64,000 bases of DNA from Chryseobacterium sp. 3008163 (GCF_003669035.1 NZ_CP033070.1:3224001-3288000), one strand, 5' to 3'; positions 1 to 9,322 are shown, counted from the stretch's first letter. Notes: a model not told the origin generated them from the letters alone. Translations and numbers: made by a program.

Positions 1-126
1 ATCGGGTTGCCCGATATTTAAGTGATAAACTTTTGTTCCTCTTTGTTTTGCCTGAAGGGCGAATGGAACCAGTTTTCTTACCGGTGAAGGTGGCATCTGT
101 TGTGCTCTGTTTGAGATATTCGGCAT
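1..126 (-). CDS. PLP-dependent aminotransferase, N-terminal fragment (cut by window edge)
   Basis: The minus strand from an ATG at 126 is open to the window edge and encodes 42 residues beginning [20 protein letters not shown] and ending with NIGQPD. That start, with a xxNIGQPD turn, is typical of class I/II fold-type I aminotransferases of the aspartate aminotransferase family. The PLP lysine and all other catalytic residues lie outside the window, so the substrate cannot be judged. A -7-like box (TATTTTTG on the minus strand, 146-153) lies 19 bases upstream of the start. Family assignment rests on the N-terminus only. Confidence 0.72.
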   Translation of the reverse strand, partial: MPNISNRAQQMPPSPVRKLVPFALQAKQRGTKVYHLNIGQPD

Positions 127-408
127 TGTTTAAAATTTGTATGCACAAAAATAAGATTAAATTCTTAATAAGTAAAATGCAAATGCTGGAATGTAATATT
201 TTAATTTAATATTAAATAATGTTTAAAGTTTTACTTTTATTTGTTAATTAAACTTTTTTATTTGTTTATTTTGGTGTTGTTTTGTTATTTTTACCAGTTA
301 TTTAATTTGTTTTATTTATGTTAAAATAAATTAATATTTTGTGATTTGTTTAATTTAAATTGTTTTATTGTGATTTATTTTTAAATTAGCGAAGTTTAAA
401 TTAATAAT

Positions 409-2841
409 ATGAAAATAAATCTATTTTTTGGATTCGCTAGTTTAGCGCTTGCGATGTCCTCTTCGGGTCTTATAGCTCAAAATTATCAGACAATGCCAGT
501 ATCATCAGGTTATAACGAAGATGTAATAGCCAATGGAGTTGGCCCTTCTCTAAATTCTACAAGTACAATTTTAGATGGAGATTCTTTTGTCTTCGTAGCT
601 AGAGATTTTAAATTGACATCAGGATCTACTGCTATTACTTATGGAGTTCCTACGGATGGAATTATTAATTCAGTTGTGGCATCGACACCAGGATTAAGTT
701 ACCAATTGGGGAATTTAAGTGCATCCAATTCACTGAGACTTTCCAATACTAATCTTACGGGTACTTTAGCTTTTACGGTTCCTAAAGCTGCTACAAAACT
801 GTATATGCTTTCTACCAGCGGTAGTGCTGCTTCCACTCTCACTGTTACAGTTAATTTCAGTGACGGAACCAATCAGCAGGCTGCCGGAATTGCAGTTCCG
901 GATTGGTATGGTGGAGCAGATTTTGCAATTACAGGATTGGGAAGGATAAGTAGAATTACTGATGCTTTGGATGCAGCAGGTGGTACAAATCCAAGAATGT
1001 ATCAGGCTGCTATTAGTATTGATGCAGCTAATCAGACAAAGTTGATTCAAAGTGTTACGATAACAAAAACTTCTACTACCAACGGGTTTCCTAATGTTTT
1101 TGCTTTCTCTGCAGATGCTTATTCAGATTGTGCTCCTCCAGTGCTTCAAGCTCCTCCAGCGATCACATCTACTGGCGCTACTGTGGCATGGGCTGCCTCT
1201 GCAAGTACACAAGCTGCCTCTTATGGGGTGTATTACAGTACCAGTGCTACAACGCCTACTTCAGCTACAACACCTCAATTGAATAATATAACCGGAACAT
1301 CTACACCTATTGCTGGCCTTGCCTCTAATACCATATATTATTATTGGGTAAAAACTAATTGCAGCAATGCGACAGGTCAAAGTGTTTGGTCGTTTTCAGG
1401 AACATTCAAGACTGCTTGTGGTCCTGTGACTTCTCTGTCTGAGAATTTCGATTCTTATGGTACAGGTACAACGCTTCCGGATTGTTGGGTAAGAAATTTT
1501 GTTAATGGTACAATGTCGATTAGCGGAACTACACCTGCTTCAGGAACAAGAAATATTTATCAAACAAATACTTCTTCTCAAACGCCAAGTACGGTTGTTT
1601 TACCCGAATTTAGTAATATTAATGCAGGTACTCATTGGTTGAAATTAAAAGCAAGAGTTAGTGCTGCTACAGGCACTTTGAATGTAGGCTATGTTACAAA
1701 TCCTACAGATGCAAGTACTTTCGTTCTGATACAGGCATTAAGTATTGCAAACACAAACTATACAAGTACTAATCCTGAATATACTGTGATTGTTCCGTCT
1801 TCAGTTCCTGCGAATGCAAGATTGGCAGTACGTAATACTGCAGATGGAAAAGGTTATTATTGGGATGATGTAGTTTGGGAGGCTGTTCCATCATGTTTCC
1901 CTCCGACAGCTGTTACAACTTCTATTGTTACAGCAAACTCTGCTACATTAAGCTGGGCTGCGCCTTCTTCTGCTCCTGCAAGTGGATATGAGTATGCTTA
2001 TACAACTACCAATACTGCACCTACGGGGAGTGGAACATCTATTTCAGGAACTTCTGTTATAATATCTCTTCCTTCCCCTAGTACAACATATTACTTATGG
2101 GTAAGATCAAAATGTACAACCACTGATGTGAGTATTTGGATAGGCTCTACTGTTAGCACTAAAGCTATAAATGATGAATGCTCTGCACCTGTAATTATTA
2201 CTCCTGGAGCAACATTCGGAAATAATCCGGTGGTTGCAACAACTGTAGGGGCATCATCTACTTCAGATACTACTGCTACTCACACTTGCCAGGGTACAGG
2301 TTACAATGATACTTGGTATTCTGTAGTCGTTCCAGCAAGTGGAACTCTTACGATAGAGACGCAGTCTGTTTCGGGGTCTTCTGTTTCAGATACAGTGGTA
2401 GGTGTCTATACAGGATCTTGTGGTAGCTTAACGCAGGTTGGCTGTGATGATGATAGCTCAACAGACGGAAATTTCTCTTTTGTTTCCTTAACGGGGCAAA
2501 CTCCCGGAGCTACGTTGTTGATTGGTGTTTGGAATTATTCAAATTCTACAAACGGACAGTTTAGAATTTCTGCTTATGATGCCACTTTAGCAACTTCAGA
2601 AGTTTCTACTGTTAAAAAAGATATCAAAGTTTATCCGAATCCATTCAATGACACAGTTAATATCTCAGAATTTAAAGATATTAAAACAGTTAAAGTGACT
2701 GATGTAGCTGGAAGAACATTAAAAGTAATTGAAAATCCTACTAAGGAAATCAATTTAAGTACACTAAATTCTGGACTATATTTGATTACAATGTATTTCA
2801 AAGACGGTTCTCAGAATACAGTGAAAGCCATCAAAAAGTAA
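409..2841 (+). CDS. Secreted multidomain protein with fibronectin type III-like repeats and type IX sorting domain
   Basis: 810 residues. A signal peptide of about 24 residues ends in a SSSGLIAQ-like cleavage region, so the protein crosses the inner membrane by Sec. The middle is Ser/Thr-rich beta structure: an FN3-like module at about 242-335, a cleaved-adhesin or MAM-like segment at about 337-495 (ENFDSY, WDDVVWE), a second FN3-like module at about 497-585 and a beta-sandwich at about 590-735. The last 70 residues (KVYPNPFNDTVNI, DVAGRTL, LNSGLYLI) are a type A type IX secretion C-terminal domain, which directs export and surface attachment. No catalytic domain is visible, so adhesion or a structural role is inferred. 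It stands alone, after 280 bp of AT-rich DNA, and ends in a clear terminator. Confidence 0.88.
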   Translation: MKINLFFGFASLALAMSSSGLIAQNYQTMPVSSGYNEDVIANGVGPSLNSTSTILDGDSFVFVARDFKLTSGSTAITYGVPTDGIINSVVASTPGLSYQLGNLSASNSLRLSNTNLTGTLAFTVPKAATKLYMLSTSGSAASTLTVTVNFSDGTNQQAAGIAVPDWYGGADFAITGLGRISRITDALDAAGGTNPRMYQAAISIDAANQTKLIQSVTITKTSTTNGFPNVFAFSADAYSDCAPPVLQAPPAITSTGATVAWAASASTQAASYGVYYSTSATTPTSATTPQLNNITGTSTPIAGLASNTIYYYWVKTNCSNATGQSVWSFSGTFKTACGPVTSLSENFDSYGTGTTLPDCWVRNFVNGTMSISGTTPASGTRNIYQTNTSSQTPSTVVLPEFSNINAGTHWLKLKARVSAATGTLNVGYVTNPTDASTFVLIQALSIANTNYTSTNPEYTVIVPSSVPANARLAVRNTADGKGYYWDDVVWEAVPSCFPPTAVTTSIVTANSATLSWAAPSSAPASGYEYAYTTTNTAPTGSGTSISGTSVIISLPSPSTTYYLWVRSKCTTTDVSIWIGSTVSTKAINDECSAPVIITPGATFGNNPVVATTVGASSTSDTTATHTCQGTGYNDTWYSVVVPASGTLTIETQSVSGSSVSDTVVGVYTGSCGSLTQVGCDDDSSTDGNFSFVSLTGQTPGATLLIGVWNYSNSTNGQFRISAYDATLATSEVSTVKKDIKVYPNPFNDTVNISEFKDIKTVKVTDVAGRTLKVIENPTKEINLSTLNSGLYLITMYFKDGSQNTVKAIKK

Positions 2842-2866
2842 ACTATTTTTTTTGAATTATTTTTTT

Positions 2867-2898
2867 AGCAGCTGTACGAAAGTATGGCTGCTTTTTTA
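2867..2898 (+). terminator. Intrinsic terminator after the type IX secreted protein
   Basis: AGCAGC and GCTGCT form the outer stem with an inner TAC/GTA pairing, followed by six T residues. It sits 25 bp after the stop codon. Confidence 0.8.
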
Positions 2899-2941
2899 TG
2901 TGCTCAAATTTTTGTTATTTTGAAGCTTAAACTTAAAAGCA

Positions 2942-3397
2942 ATGCAAATTCCTGCTTCGTCTGTAGAAGACTATATATCCAAAATTCCTGAAGAAAGGCA
3001 GGAGGTTTTCACAAAGCTATTTGATACCATCACTGAAAATCTGCCAAATGGTTTTACCAAAGGTGTCAGCTACGGTATGGTTGGCTGGGATGTGCCTTTA
3101 GAAACTTTTCCTGCGGGTTATCATTGTACGCCGGGTTCGCCGCTGCCTTTTATGGGATTGGCTTCGCAGAAGAATTTCATAGCCCTTTATCACATGGGGA
3201 TTTATGCAAAACCTGATCTTCTTGATTGGTTTGTAGCAGAATTTCCAAAACATTCAAAGAGAAAGCTGGATATGGGGAAATCATGCATCCGTTTTAAGAA
3301 GATGGATGAAATTCCTTTTGAATTAATCGCTGAGCTGAGTAATAAAATGACTGTAGATGAATGGATCAATATTTATGAAACCAATTTTAAAAAATAG
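2942..3397 (+). CDS. DUF1801 domain protein (YdhG-like)
   Basis: 151 residues, no signal peptide and no membrane segment, so cytoplasmic. It begins SSVEDYISKIPEERQEVFTKL, and the GVSYGMVGW and MGLASQKNFIALYHMG segments are characteristic of the DUF1801/YdhG fold. Some relatives have been linked to intracellular iron handling (Fra/YdhG type), but nothing here shows a ligand. The start ATG follows an AT-rich leader 43 bp after the preceding terminator. Its 3' end overlaps the next lipoprotein start (3375) by 23 bases, suggesting co-transcription. Function is unknown beyond the family. Confidence 0.8.
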   Translation: MQIPASSVEDYISKIPEERQEVFTKLFDTITENLPNGFTKGVSYGMVGWDVPLETFPAGYHCTPGSPLPFMGLASQKNFIALYHMGIYAKPDLLDWFVAEFPKHSKRKLDMGKSCIRFKKMDEIPFELIAELSNKMTVDEWINIYETNFKK

Positions 3398-4027
3398 ATC
3401 TTTACTAAAAGTTATTTCCCTTTTTGTAATTCTTCTTTTTGTTTTAAGTTGTAAAAATTCTCATACTTCAGGTTTGAAGAATGGAGATTTACTTTTCGTC
3501 ACCGCAAAAGAAAGCGGACTATCGGGGGCAATTAATAACGTCACTCAAAACAAAAAAACGCATCCTTCGATCATATCGGAATTTTACAAAAAGATAAAAC
3601 CGGAGTTTTCGTACTTCATGCTGCTCCAAAAGGTGGTTCTCAGAAGCAAAATTTAGATGAATTTCTAAAAGATCAGGCAAACGACGGACAAAAAGTGATG
3701 GTGTACAGATTGAAGCCGGAGTTTCAGAATACAATCCCTGACGCAATCGAGAAAGCAAATGCTATGTTGGGTAAGCCTTATAATTTCAATTATATATTAG
3801 ACGAAAATTCTTATTACTGTTCAGATTATATTGAAAGGTCATTTAGAGAGAATCATATTTTTAAATTAGAACCTATGACTTTCGTTGATCCCAAAACCGG
3901 AAAAACCAATGCATTTTGGGAGGAGTTTTATACTAAAAAAAATCTCAAAGTTCCGGAAGGTGAACCCGGGTGTAATCCCAACGGATTGGCCGCTTCAGAT
4001 AAAATACAACATATTAAAGAACTATAA
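3375..4027 (+). pseudogene. YiiX/NlpC-P60-like cysteine hydrolase lipoprotein, frameshifted
   Basis: An ATG at 3375 opens a lipoprotein signal (FVILLFVLSC, lipobox Cys) and then LKNGDLLFV, the opening of the YiiX/YebB permuted NlpC/P60 fold. The frame is lost near the A7 run at 3552-3558. The next frame continues with FDHIGIL (catalytic His region) and then YYCSDYIERSF (catalytic Cys) to a stop at 4027. Adding one A to the run joins the halves as NKKNASFDHIGIL and gives a 217-residue protein of normal shape. The family cleaves amide bonds in cell-wall peptides or lipids. As sequenced it cannot be made, but all catalytic residues survive, so an assembly error or very recent mutation is likely. 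Confidence 0.78.
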
Positions 4028-4083
4028 ATAGAAGAGGAGTTGCAATGCTTTTCTTTTTTTAGGTTAAAATTAAAAAATATTAC

Positions 4084-4122
4084 TCTACTAATTTGGTAGA
4101 CTAATATTTTTTTATACTTTTG
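4084..4122 (+). promoter_or_regulatory. Bacteroidetes promoter with perfect dyad over the -33 element
   Basis: TTTG at 4092-4095 and TACTTTTG at 4115-4122 are 19 bp apart, matching the TTTG-N19-TAnnTTTG consensus. A perfect inverted repeat, TCTAC-N7-GTAGA, spans 4084-4100 and covers the -33 element, the position expected for a repressor operator. The regulator is not visible. Rrf2-type sulfur regulators use dyads of this general kind, but that link is an inference. Confidence 0.7.
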
Positions 4123-4170
4123 TCAAAGAATTAACAGATAAATATTTCAAAATATGTAATTCAGAAAGTA

Positions 4171-4500
4171 TTGTTTAATCAAAAATTGTTTAGTTATGAT
4201 TGCGCCAAATTTGCAGGCTTTGCCAAAAAATGTACACCTTATCAAAAAGATTTGATCATCGAAGTAGAACTGAATGGGAAAATGAAGTTTGACCATCTTT
4301 TGAATGCAATCTACCAACAAATGGGGATCTGCTACAAAGTACTGAGCGCAAATGTGGAGTATATGAACGGAGCAAATTTTGGTTCATTTCAGTTACACGT
4401 TAATGCAACCAACGAAGAATCTGAGCAATTAGAATTTTTCCTGAATAAAAATAAACTTCTGAATACCACTGTCGATTATACCTGCAGAAAGTATTCATAA
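4171..4500 (+). CDS. Stand-alone NIL-domain protein
   Basis: 109 residues. From about residue 26 the sequence (DLIIEVELNG, LLNAIYQQMGICYKVLSANVEY, FGSFQLHVNATNEE, LEFFLNKNKLLNTTVDY) follows the NIL domain, a ligand-sensing ferredoxin-like fold usually fused to the C-terminus of the methionine transporter ATPase MetN. No ATPase is attached here. There is no in-frame ATG for the full domain: the frame is open from 4135 and TTG at 4171 is the best start, so the 5' end is uncertain. The promoter at 4084-4122 with its dyad points to regulation, possibly by sulfur amino acids (inference from the domain). Strong terminator at the 3' end. Confidence 0.62.
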   Translation: MFNQKLFSYDCAKFAGFAKKCTPYQKDLIIEVELNGKMKFDHLLNAIYQQMGICYKVLSANVEYMNGANFGSFQLHVNATNEESEQLEFFLNKNKLLNTTVDYTCRKYS

Positions 4501-4524
4501 AGCTGTAAGTCCATATAGTTTGAG

Positions 4525-4553
4525 GGGCGTTCAATTTATTGAGCGCTTTTTTT
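4525..4553 (+). terminator. Intrinsic terminator after the NIL-domain gene
   Basis: GCGTTCAAT and ATTGAGCGC pair around a two-base loop, followed by seven T residues. Confidence 0.8.
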
Positions 4554-4606
4554 ATTCAATTCTCCGATAAAAAGTTTATTTTTATTTTAAAATAAATTAC
4601 AAAATT

Positions 4607-5158
4607 ATGGTTGCACTTATTATCATCGGAGTTCTTGTATTGATTGTCCTTTACGGAGTTTCCATTTATAACCGTCTCGTAAAACTAAAAAATCTCGTTC
4701 AGGAAGCATGGAGCAGTATCGATGTCATGCTTAAAAAACGTCACGATCTGATTCCGAATTTGGTTGAAACGGTAAAAGGATATGCAACTCACGAACGTGA
4801 AACTCTTGAAAACGTTACAAGAGCAAGAAATTTGGCTGTTGGAGCAGATTCTGTAGAAGGTAAGGAAGCGGCAGAAAAAAATCTGAACCAGGCAATGGTA
4901 AATTTATTTGCAGTAGCCGAACAATATCCGGATTTGAAAGCGAATACCAACTTCCAGCAATTGCAAGCAGAATTGAGTTCTATTGAAAATGATATCGAAA
5001 AATCAAGAAGATACTACAACGGAACGGCAAGAGAAAACAATACGTTGGTAGAGTCTTTCCCAAGCAACGTGATTGCCAACATGTACAAATTTGAAAAAGC
5101 CAAATTCTTTGAGCTTGAAAATATTGCAGACAGAGAAGTTCCGACAGTAAAATTTTAA
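4607..5158 (+). CDS. lemA: LemA family protein
   Basis: 183 residues. One N-terminal membrane helix (VALIIIGVLVLIVLYGVSIYN) is followed by the LemA hallmark NRLVKLKNLVQEAWSSIDVMLKKRHDLIPNLVETVKGYA and a helical remainder ending FPSNVIANMYKFEKAKFFE. The length is normal for the family. LemA proteins are membrane-anchored helical bundles of unclear function, often encoded with TPM-domain or DUF2207 proteins, as here: two DUF2207 genes follow after 90 and about 2000 bp on the same strand. A joint envelope role is inferred from this neighbourhood only. Confidence 0.93.
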   Translation: MVALIIIGVLVLIVLYGVSIYNRLVKLKNLVQEAWSSIDVMLKKRHDLIPNLVETVKGYATHERETLENVTRARNLAVGADSVEGKEAAEKNLNQAMVNLFAVAEQYPDLKANTNFQQLQAELSSIENDIEKSRRYYNGTARENNTLVESFPSNVIANMYKFEKAKFFELENIADREVPTVKF

Positions 5159-5248
5159 GAAATGAAATCGCTTTGACTTGGTTTAGATTCATAAATACCA
5201 ATCAGGAATGGCGATACCATACGACCCACCAAATAATAAAATCTATGT

Positions 5249-7186
5249 ATGAAAAATTTCTTACAGTTACTTTTCCTTTTATTTTTTAGTTTAAATTTTG
5301 CTCAGGAAGAGCCGATCCGAACAGATCAATTGTCTATTATCGACGGACGGGAAAGGATTATGAATTTTCACGCTGATATTGATGTTGATAAAAATGCGAA
5401 CATCACGGTTACTGAGAAGATAAAGGTTCACAGTCTGGGAGATAAAATAAAACGAGGCATCTTTCGTTCACTTCCGCTAACCAGAAATATTAATAATACG
5501 ACTCAGAAAGTACAGTACAACATTATTTCTGTAAAGAAAAATAGTGTTGATGAAGATTATCATGAAGAATATGAAGATGGCTTTCTGAAAATTTATTTCG
5601 GAAACAAAGATATTATTCTCGAGCCAGGCGACTATGATTACGAAATAAAATATACTACAGAAAAGCAAATCGGTTTTTTTGAAAAATATGATGAGTTTTA
5701 TTGGAACGTCAACGGAAACTTCTGGGATTTTCCCGTTGATCAGATTTCTGCGACAGTCAATCTTCCGCAAGGTGCAGGGATTTTACAAAATTCTTGTTAC
5801 ACAGGCAGCCAGGGAAGTACAGATCAAAATTGTACGGTAAAAGTACTTTCAGAACATTCGATCGAATGGAATGCCGGAAATTTGGGTTCAGAAGAAGGTC
5901 TTACGATTGCCGTGGGTTTCAAAAAAGGGGTGATGATTCCTCCGCCACCACCCACTTTTCTGGAAAGATTCGGGATTTTGATTGCCGGAATGATTGTGTT
6001 TTTAGGAATGGTTATTTATTATATTTCAACATGGAGAAAATATGGTGTAGATCCCGAAAAGCCAATTGTTTATCCACAATTCAATTCGCCAGACGATCTT
6101 TCGCCTGCTTCTTTAGGTTACATCAACAGCGAAACTTTTAAGAATAAATATCTTACGGCGGCTTTGGTCAATTTAGCTGTAAAAGGTTATATTCAAATTA
6201 TAGAAACTGAAGATCCGGGTGTTTTAGGTTTATTTAAATCAAAAAAGTTTACAGTAAAAAAACTGAAAAATGCAGATCAAAAATTACCTGTAGAGGAAAT
6301 TAATTTGATGAACAATCTCTTCACAACGGTAGACACTGTGAAATTTGACGGAGAATACAATTCTAAAATAGAACAAACTGTTAAAAGTTTTCAGTCTTCG
6401 CTTACCTATCAGTATAATAAATTATTGAATGATGGAAATAATACTAACAAATTATACCTGCCACTGATTTTAATGACTGTAGTTTATGGTTTAGGACTGC
6501 TTTTAAGTTTTAAAATGTTTCCTGAATTTGAAAAGGTAATTGTTGGTGGATTTTTATATGTTATTCTATTGGTCTGTTTTTTAATCACAGGATATCTTTT
6601 CAAAATTTTCCCGGTTTTATTTAAAATTTTCCTGATTATTCCAACCGTTATTTTGATTATTTTGGGAGCGTTGATGTTCAATCACAACGAATTTACCATT
6701 GATAATAATTTCAATATCTGTTATATTTTCATTGTTTTAGGATTTACATCACTGATTATTTACCAATTTCTGATCAGAAGACCTTCCGAAGAAAAACTGA
6801 AAAAGAAATCTCTGATCGATGGTTTTAAAATGTACATGGGAGCTGCAGAAAATGAGCAATTGAAATTTCACAATCCACCCACAATGACCCCAGAATCTTT
6901 TGAAAAATTGTTGCCTTTTGCAATGGTCTTGGGAGTTGATGAAATTTGGGGGAAGAAATTTGATGCGCTGCTGACGAAAATGTCTACAGAATATCAAAGC
7001 AACTGGTACGTTGGCTCATCGATGAATCATTTTGCTATGGCAGGTGTTCTTAATTCCAGCTTGACACAATCAATACAGTCATCAGCTACACAACCATCAA
7101 GTTCGGGAAGCAGCTCTGGTTCAGGATCGGGCGGTGGCGGATTTTCCGGTGGCGGTGGCGGAGGTGGCGGAGGAGGCGGCTGGTAA
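5249..7186 (+). CDS. DUF2207 family membrane protein with poly-glycine tail (copy 1)
   Basis: 645 residues. A signal peptide ends at NFAQ. The extracytoplasmic DUF2207 domain spans about 30-225 (HADIDVDKNANITVTEKIKV, RGIFRSLPLTRNI, FYWNVNGNFWDFPVDQI). A membrane helix follows at about 245-262, then a conserved cytoplasmic block (YPQFNSPDDLSPASLGYI) and two to four more helices at about 405-505. The C-terminus is Ser/Gly-rich and finishes as a glycine run with a final Trp. The domain order is that of YciQ-like proteins; biochemical function is unknown. It lies 90 bp after lemA and only 10 bp before a paralogue, so the three genes probably form an operon. Confidence 0.88.
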   Translation: MKNFLQLLFLLFFSLNFAQEEPIRTDQLSIIDGRERIMNFHADIDVDKNANITVTEKIKVHSLGDKIKRGIFRSLPLTRNINNTTQKVQYNIISVKKNSVDEDYHEEYEDGFLKIYFGNKDIILEPGDYDYEIKYTTEKQIGFFEKYDEFYWNVNGNFWDFPVDQISATVNLPQGAGILQNSCYTGSQGSTDQNCTVKVLSEHSIEWNAGNLGSEEGLTIAVGFKKGVMIPPPPPTFLERFGILIAGMIVFLGMVIYYISTWRKYGVDPEKPIVYPQFNSPDDLSPASLGYINSETFKNKYLTAALVNLAVKGYIQIIETEDPGVLGLFKSKKFTVKKLKNADQKLPVEEINLMNNLFTTVDTVKFDGEYNSKIEQTVKSFQSSLTYQYNKLLNDGNNTNKLYLPLILMTVVYGLGLLLSFKMFPEFEKVIVGGFLYVILLVCFLITGYLFKIFPVLFKIFLIIPTVILIILGALMFNHNEFTIDNNFNICYIFIVLGFTSLIIYQFLIRRPSEEKLKKKSLIDGFKMYMGAAENEQLKFHNPPTMTPESFEKLLPFAMVLGVDEIWGKKFDALLTKMSTEYQSNWYVGSSMNHFAMAGVLNSSLTQSIQSSATQPSSSGSSSGSGSGGGGFSGGGGGGGGGGGW

Positions 7187-7196
7187 AATTTTATAT

Positions 7197-9191
7197 ATGA
7201 AAAAATTTATTCAGATAATTATTTTCTTCTTTTGTTTTCTTGCTTTTGCGCAGGAAAACATCGTTGAATTGCCAATTGACGCATTAGAATATGCCGAGGA
7301 AACTAATGTCCAGAGAGAAAGAATTGTTTCTTTTCATTCTGACATCAAGATTGCAGAAAACGCTGATATTACCGTTACAGAAACCATCAAAGTGTATGCT
7401 CATGGTTATGAAATCAGGCGGGGGATTTTCCGTGCATTACCAACTATTAGAAATATCAATGGAGGAAAGGAAAAGATTACTTACAAAATAATTTCTGTAG
7501 AAAAAGATGGTATAAAAGAGCCTTATCATATCGAAAGGCAAAATGGTGTTTTTAATATCTATATCGGTGACAAAGATTACCAGCTGAGTGAGGGTTTTTA
7601 CACCTACAAAATTGTTTATAGAACGCAGGATCAGATTGGTCATTTCAAAGGGTATGATGAGTTTTACTGGAATGTGAACGGTACAGATTGGTCTTTTCCG
7701 GTGGAACAAATTAGTGCCACGATTCATCTGCCAAAGAATGCAGATATTCTCCAAAATTCTTGTTATACAGGCGTTAATGGAAGCACGGATAAAAACTGCA
7801 CCAGCGGAAAATTATCTTCAACACAGATTGTTTTTAAGGCTAATGATTTAAATGAACATGAAAACCTTACCGTTGCCGTAGGTTTTAAAGCCGGAGTTTT
7901 AAAAGAGCCATCTGGTTTCTTTAAATGGATTGACAGAAACTGGCAAAGTTTGCCTCTGTTTTTTATCGGAATTTATCTCTTATTTTTCTACTATAACAAT
8001 TGGAGAAAATACGGAAAAGATCCTGAAAAACCAGTTGTGATTCCGCAATTCAATGCGCCAAATAATCTTTCACCTGCATCTTTGGGTTATATTGATAAAG
8101 GTAAATTTGATACTAATTTGGTTACCGCAAATCTCGTCGATCTTTCTGTAAAAGGTTTTGTTGATATTGATGAGGTGAAAGATATTAAGGAAACTTATCT
8201 GTCTAAAATATTTACATTAAAAAAAGTAGAAGCAAGCGATTACAATTTGCAAGGTGATCAAAAACTGCTTTTGAAAAAGATGTTTGGAAAAGAAAAGAAA
8301 ATTTCTGTAAACGGAATATACAGTTCTAAAATTAAAAATGCAGTTGAAGATTTTGAAAAATATATTGTCAAAGCAAATAGAAATGTTGTTGAAAAAGTTT
8401 CCAATACAAAAATTGTCTATCAAGCATTGAAAATTATTCTTCTGACTTTTTTTCTTGCATTGATTGCAGATTCTCTGATTACTTGGAGTTTCAAAATATT
8501 ATTAATCGCTTTGGTTGTCACTATTTTCGCCAGCCTTTTTGCTACTGTCTTGGTATTCATTTGGAAGGATGGAAATAGAATCATATTTTTAGTTGTTTTG
8601 TTGTTTTCATCAATAGTTATGTTACCTATTATTTTGATGGCATTTGGAGGGTTTGGCGATATTACTATGTTTGAATCAAACTGTTTCAAATTTCTCATAT
8701 TCGGAATCATTTCAATTTTAATCTTTCAGTATTTAATTAATAAACCAAGTGAAGAAAAAGTGCAGTTGGAATCTGAAATTGAAGGTTTTAAAATGTACCT
8801 CAGTGCAGCTGAAGAAAACCAATTGAAGTTTCATAATCCTCCTGAAATGACTTCCGATGTGTTTGAGAAATTTCTTCCTTACGCCATTGTTTTCGGGGTT
8901 GAAGGAATTTGGGGTAAAAGATTCAGAGATAAAATGCAAGAAACAATCGACGCAGCCAAACCTTACAGCGAAATTCAAAATCATTTCAGTTATGGTTTTG
9001 CCAATTCATTTACCACAACATTGAAAGGAACAACTGTTGCTCCTGTAAGCAGCTTTTCTTCTTCATCATCGTCTTCCTCATCACGATCTTCAAGCAGTTC
9101 GTCTTATTCTGGAGGTTCCAGTTCTAGCGGTTCGTCTGGTGGAGGATCTTCGGGCGGCGGTGGAGGTGGCGGCGGAGGCGGCGGCTGGTAA
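7197..9191 (+). CDS. DUF2207 family membrane protein with poly-glycine tail (copy 2)
   Basis: 664 residues from the ATG at 7197. The frame is open further upstream, but those codons lie inside the poly-glycine end of the preceding gene, and MKKFIQIIIFFFCFLAFAQ is a proper signal peptide. The layout copies the first DUF2207 gene: HSDIKIAENADITVTETIKV, RRGIFRALPTIRNI, FYWNVNGTDWSFPVEQI, IPQFNAPNNLSPASLGYI, then a group of membrane helices at about 425-530. The tail is a long serine run followed by glycines and a terminal Trp. Tandem duplication with divergence is evident. A shared envelope role with LemA is inferred. Confidence 0.88.
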   Translation: MKKFIQIIIFFFCFLAFAQENIVELPIDALEYAEETNVQRERIVSFHSDIKIAENADITVTETIKVYAHGYEIRRGIFRALPTIRNINGGKEKITYKIISVEKDGIKEPYHIERQNGVFNIYIGDKDYQLSEGFYTYKIVYRTQDQIGHFKGYDEFYWNVNGTDWSFPVEQISATIHLPKNADILQNSCYTGVNGSTDKNCTSGKLSSTQIVFKANDLNEHENLTVAVGFKAGVLKEPSGFFKWIDRNWQSLPLFFIGIYLLFFYYNNWRKYGKDPEKPVVIPQFNAPNNLSPASLGYIDKGKFDTNLVTANLVDLSVKGFVDIDEVKDIKETYLSKIFTLKKVEASDYNLQGDQKLLLKKMFGKEKKISVNGIYSSKIKNAVEDFEKYIVKANRNVVEKVSNTKIVYQALKIILLTFFLALIADSLITWSFKILLIALVVTIFASLFATVLVFIWKDGNRIIFLVVLLFSSIVMLPIILMAFGGFGDITMFESNCFKFLIFGIISILIFQYLINKPSEEKVQLESEIEGFKMYLSAAEENQLKFHNPPEMTSDVFEKFLPYAIVFGVEGIWGKRFRDKMQETIDAAKPYSEIQNHFSYGFANSFTTTLKGTTVAPVSSFSSSSSSSSSRSSSSSSYSGGSSSSGSSGGGSSGGGGGGGGGGGW

Positions 9192-9241
9192 TTTGTTTCA
9201 TAGAAATTATCAAAAACATCAACGGCTTAAATTTATTTAAC

Positions 9242-9281
9242 AAAAAAAAGCGTTCAGAAAATTAATTCCGAACGCTTTTTT
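9242..9281. terminator. Bidirectional terminator between DUF2207 copy 2 and murA
   Basis: GCGTTC and GAACGC form a stem extended by GAA/TTC, with eight A before it and six T after. It can serve both converging genes. Confidence 0.85.
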
Positions 9282-9322
9282 ATCTATAATTAAATTAAGC
9301 TTCCTTAGTCTCAACCTTAATT

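Noticed and set aside
766..1050. Minus-strand ORF within the type IX secreted protein gene
   Set aside because: Shadow frame of a real gene with no start signal or conserved motif. Similar shadow ORFs occur throughout and were left out.
3552..3568. Frameshift in the YiiX-like gene placed at the CCTTC near 3564-3568
   Set aside because: An extra T there would also restore the frame, but an extra A in the A7 run gives a better family match (ASFDHIGI) and fits the homopolymer pattern.
7134..7196. Extended N-terminus for the second DUF2207 protein
   Set aside because: These codons lie inside the poly-glycine end of the upstream gene, and the ATG at 7197 gives a perfect signal peptide.
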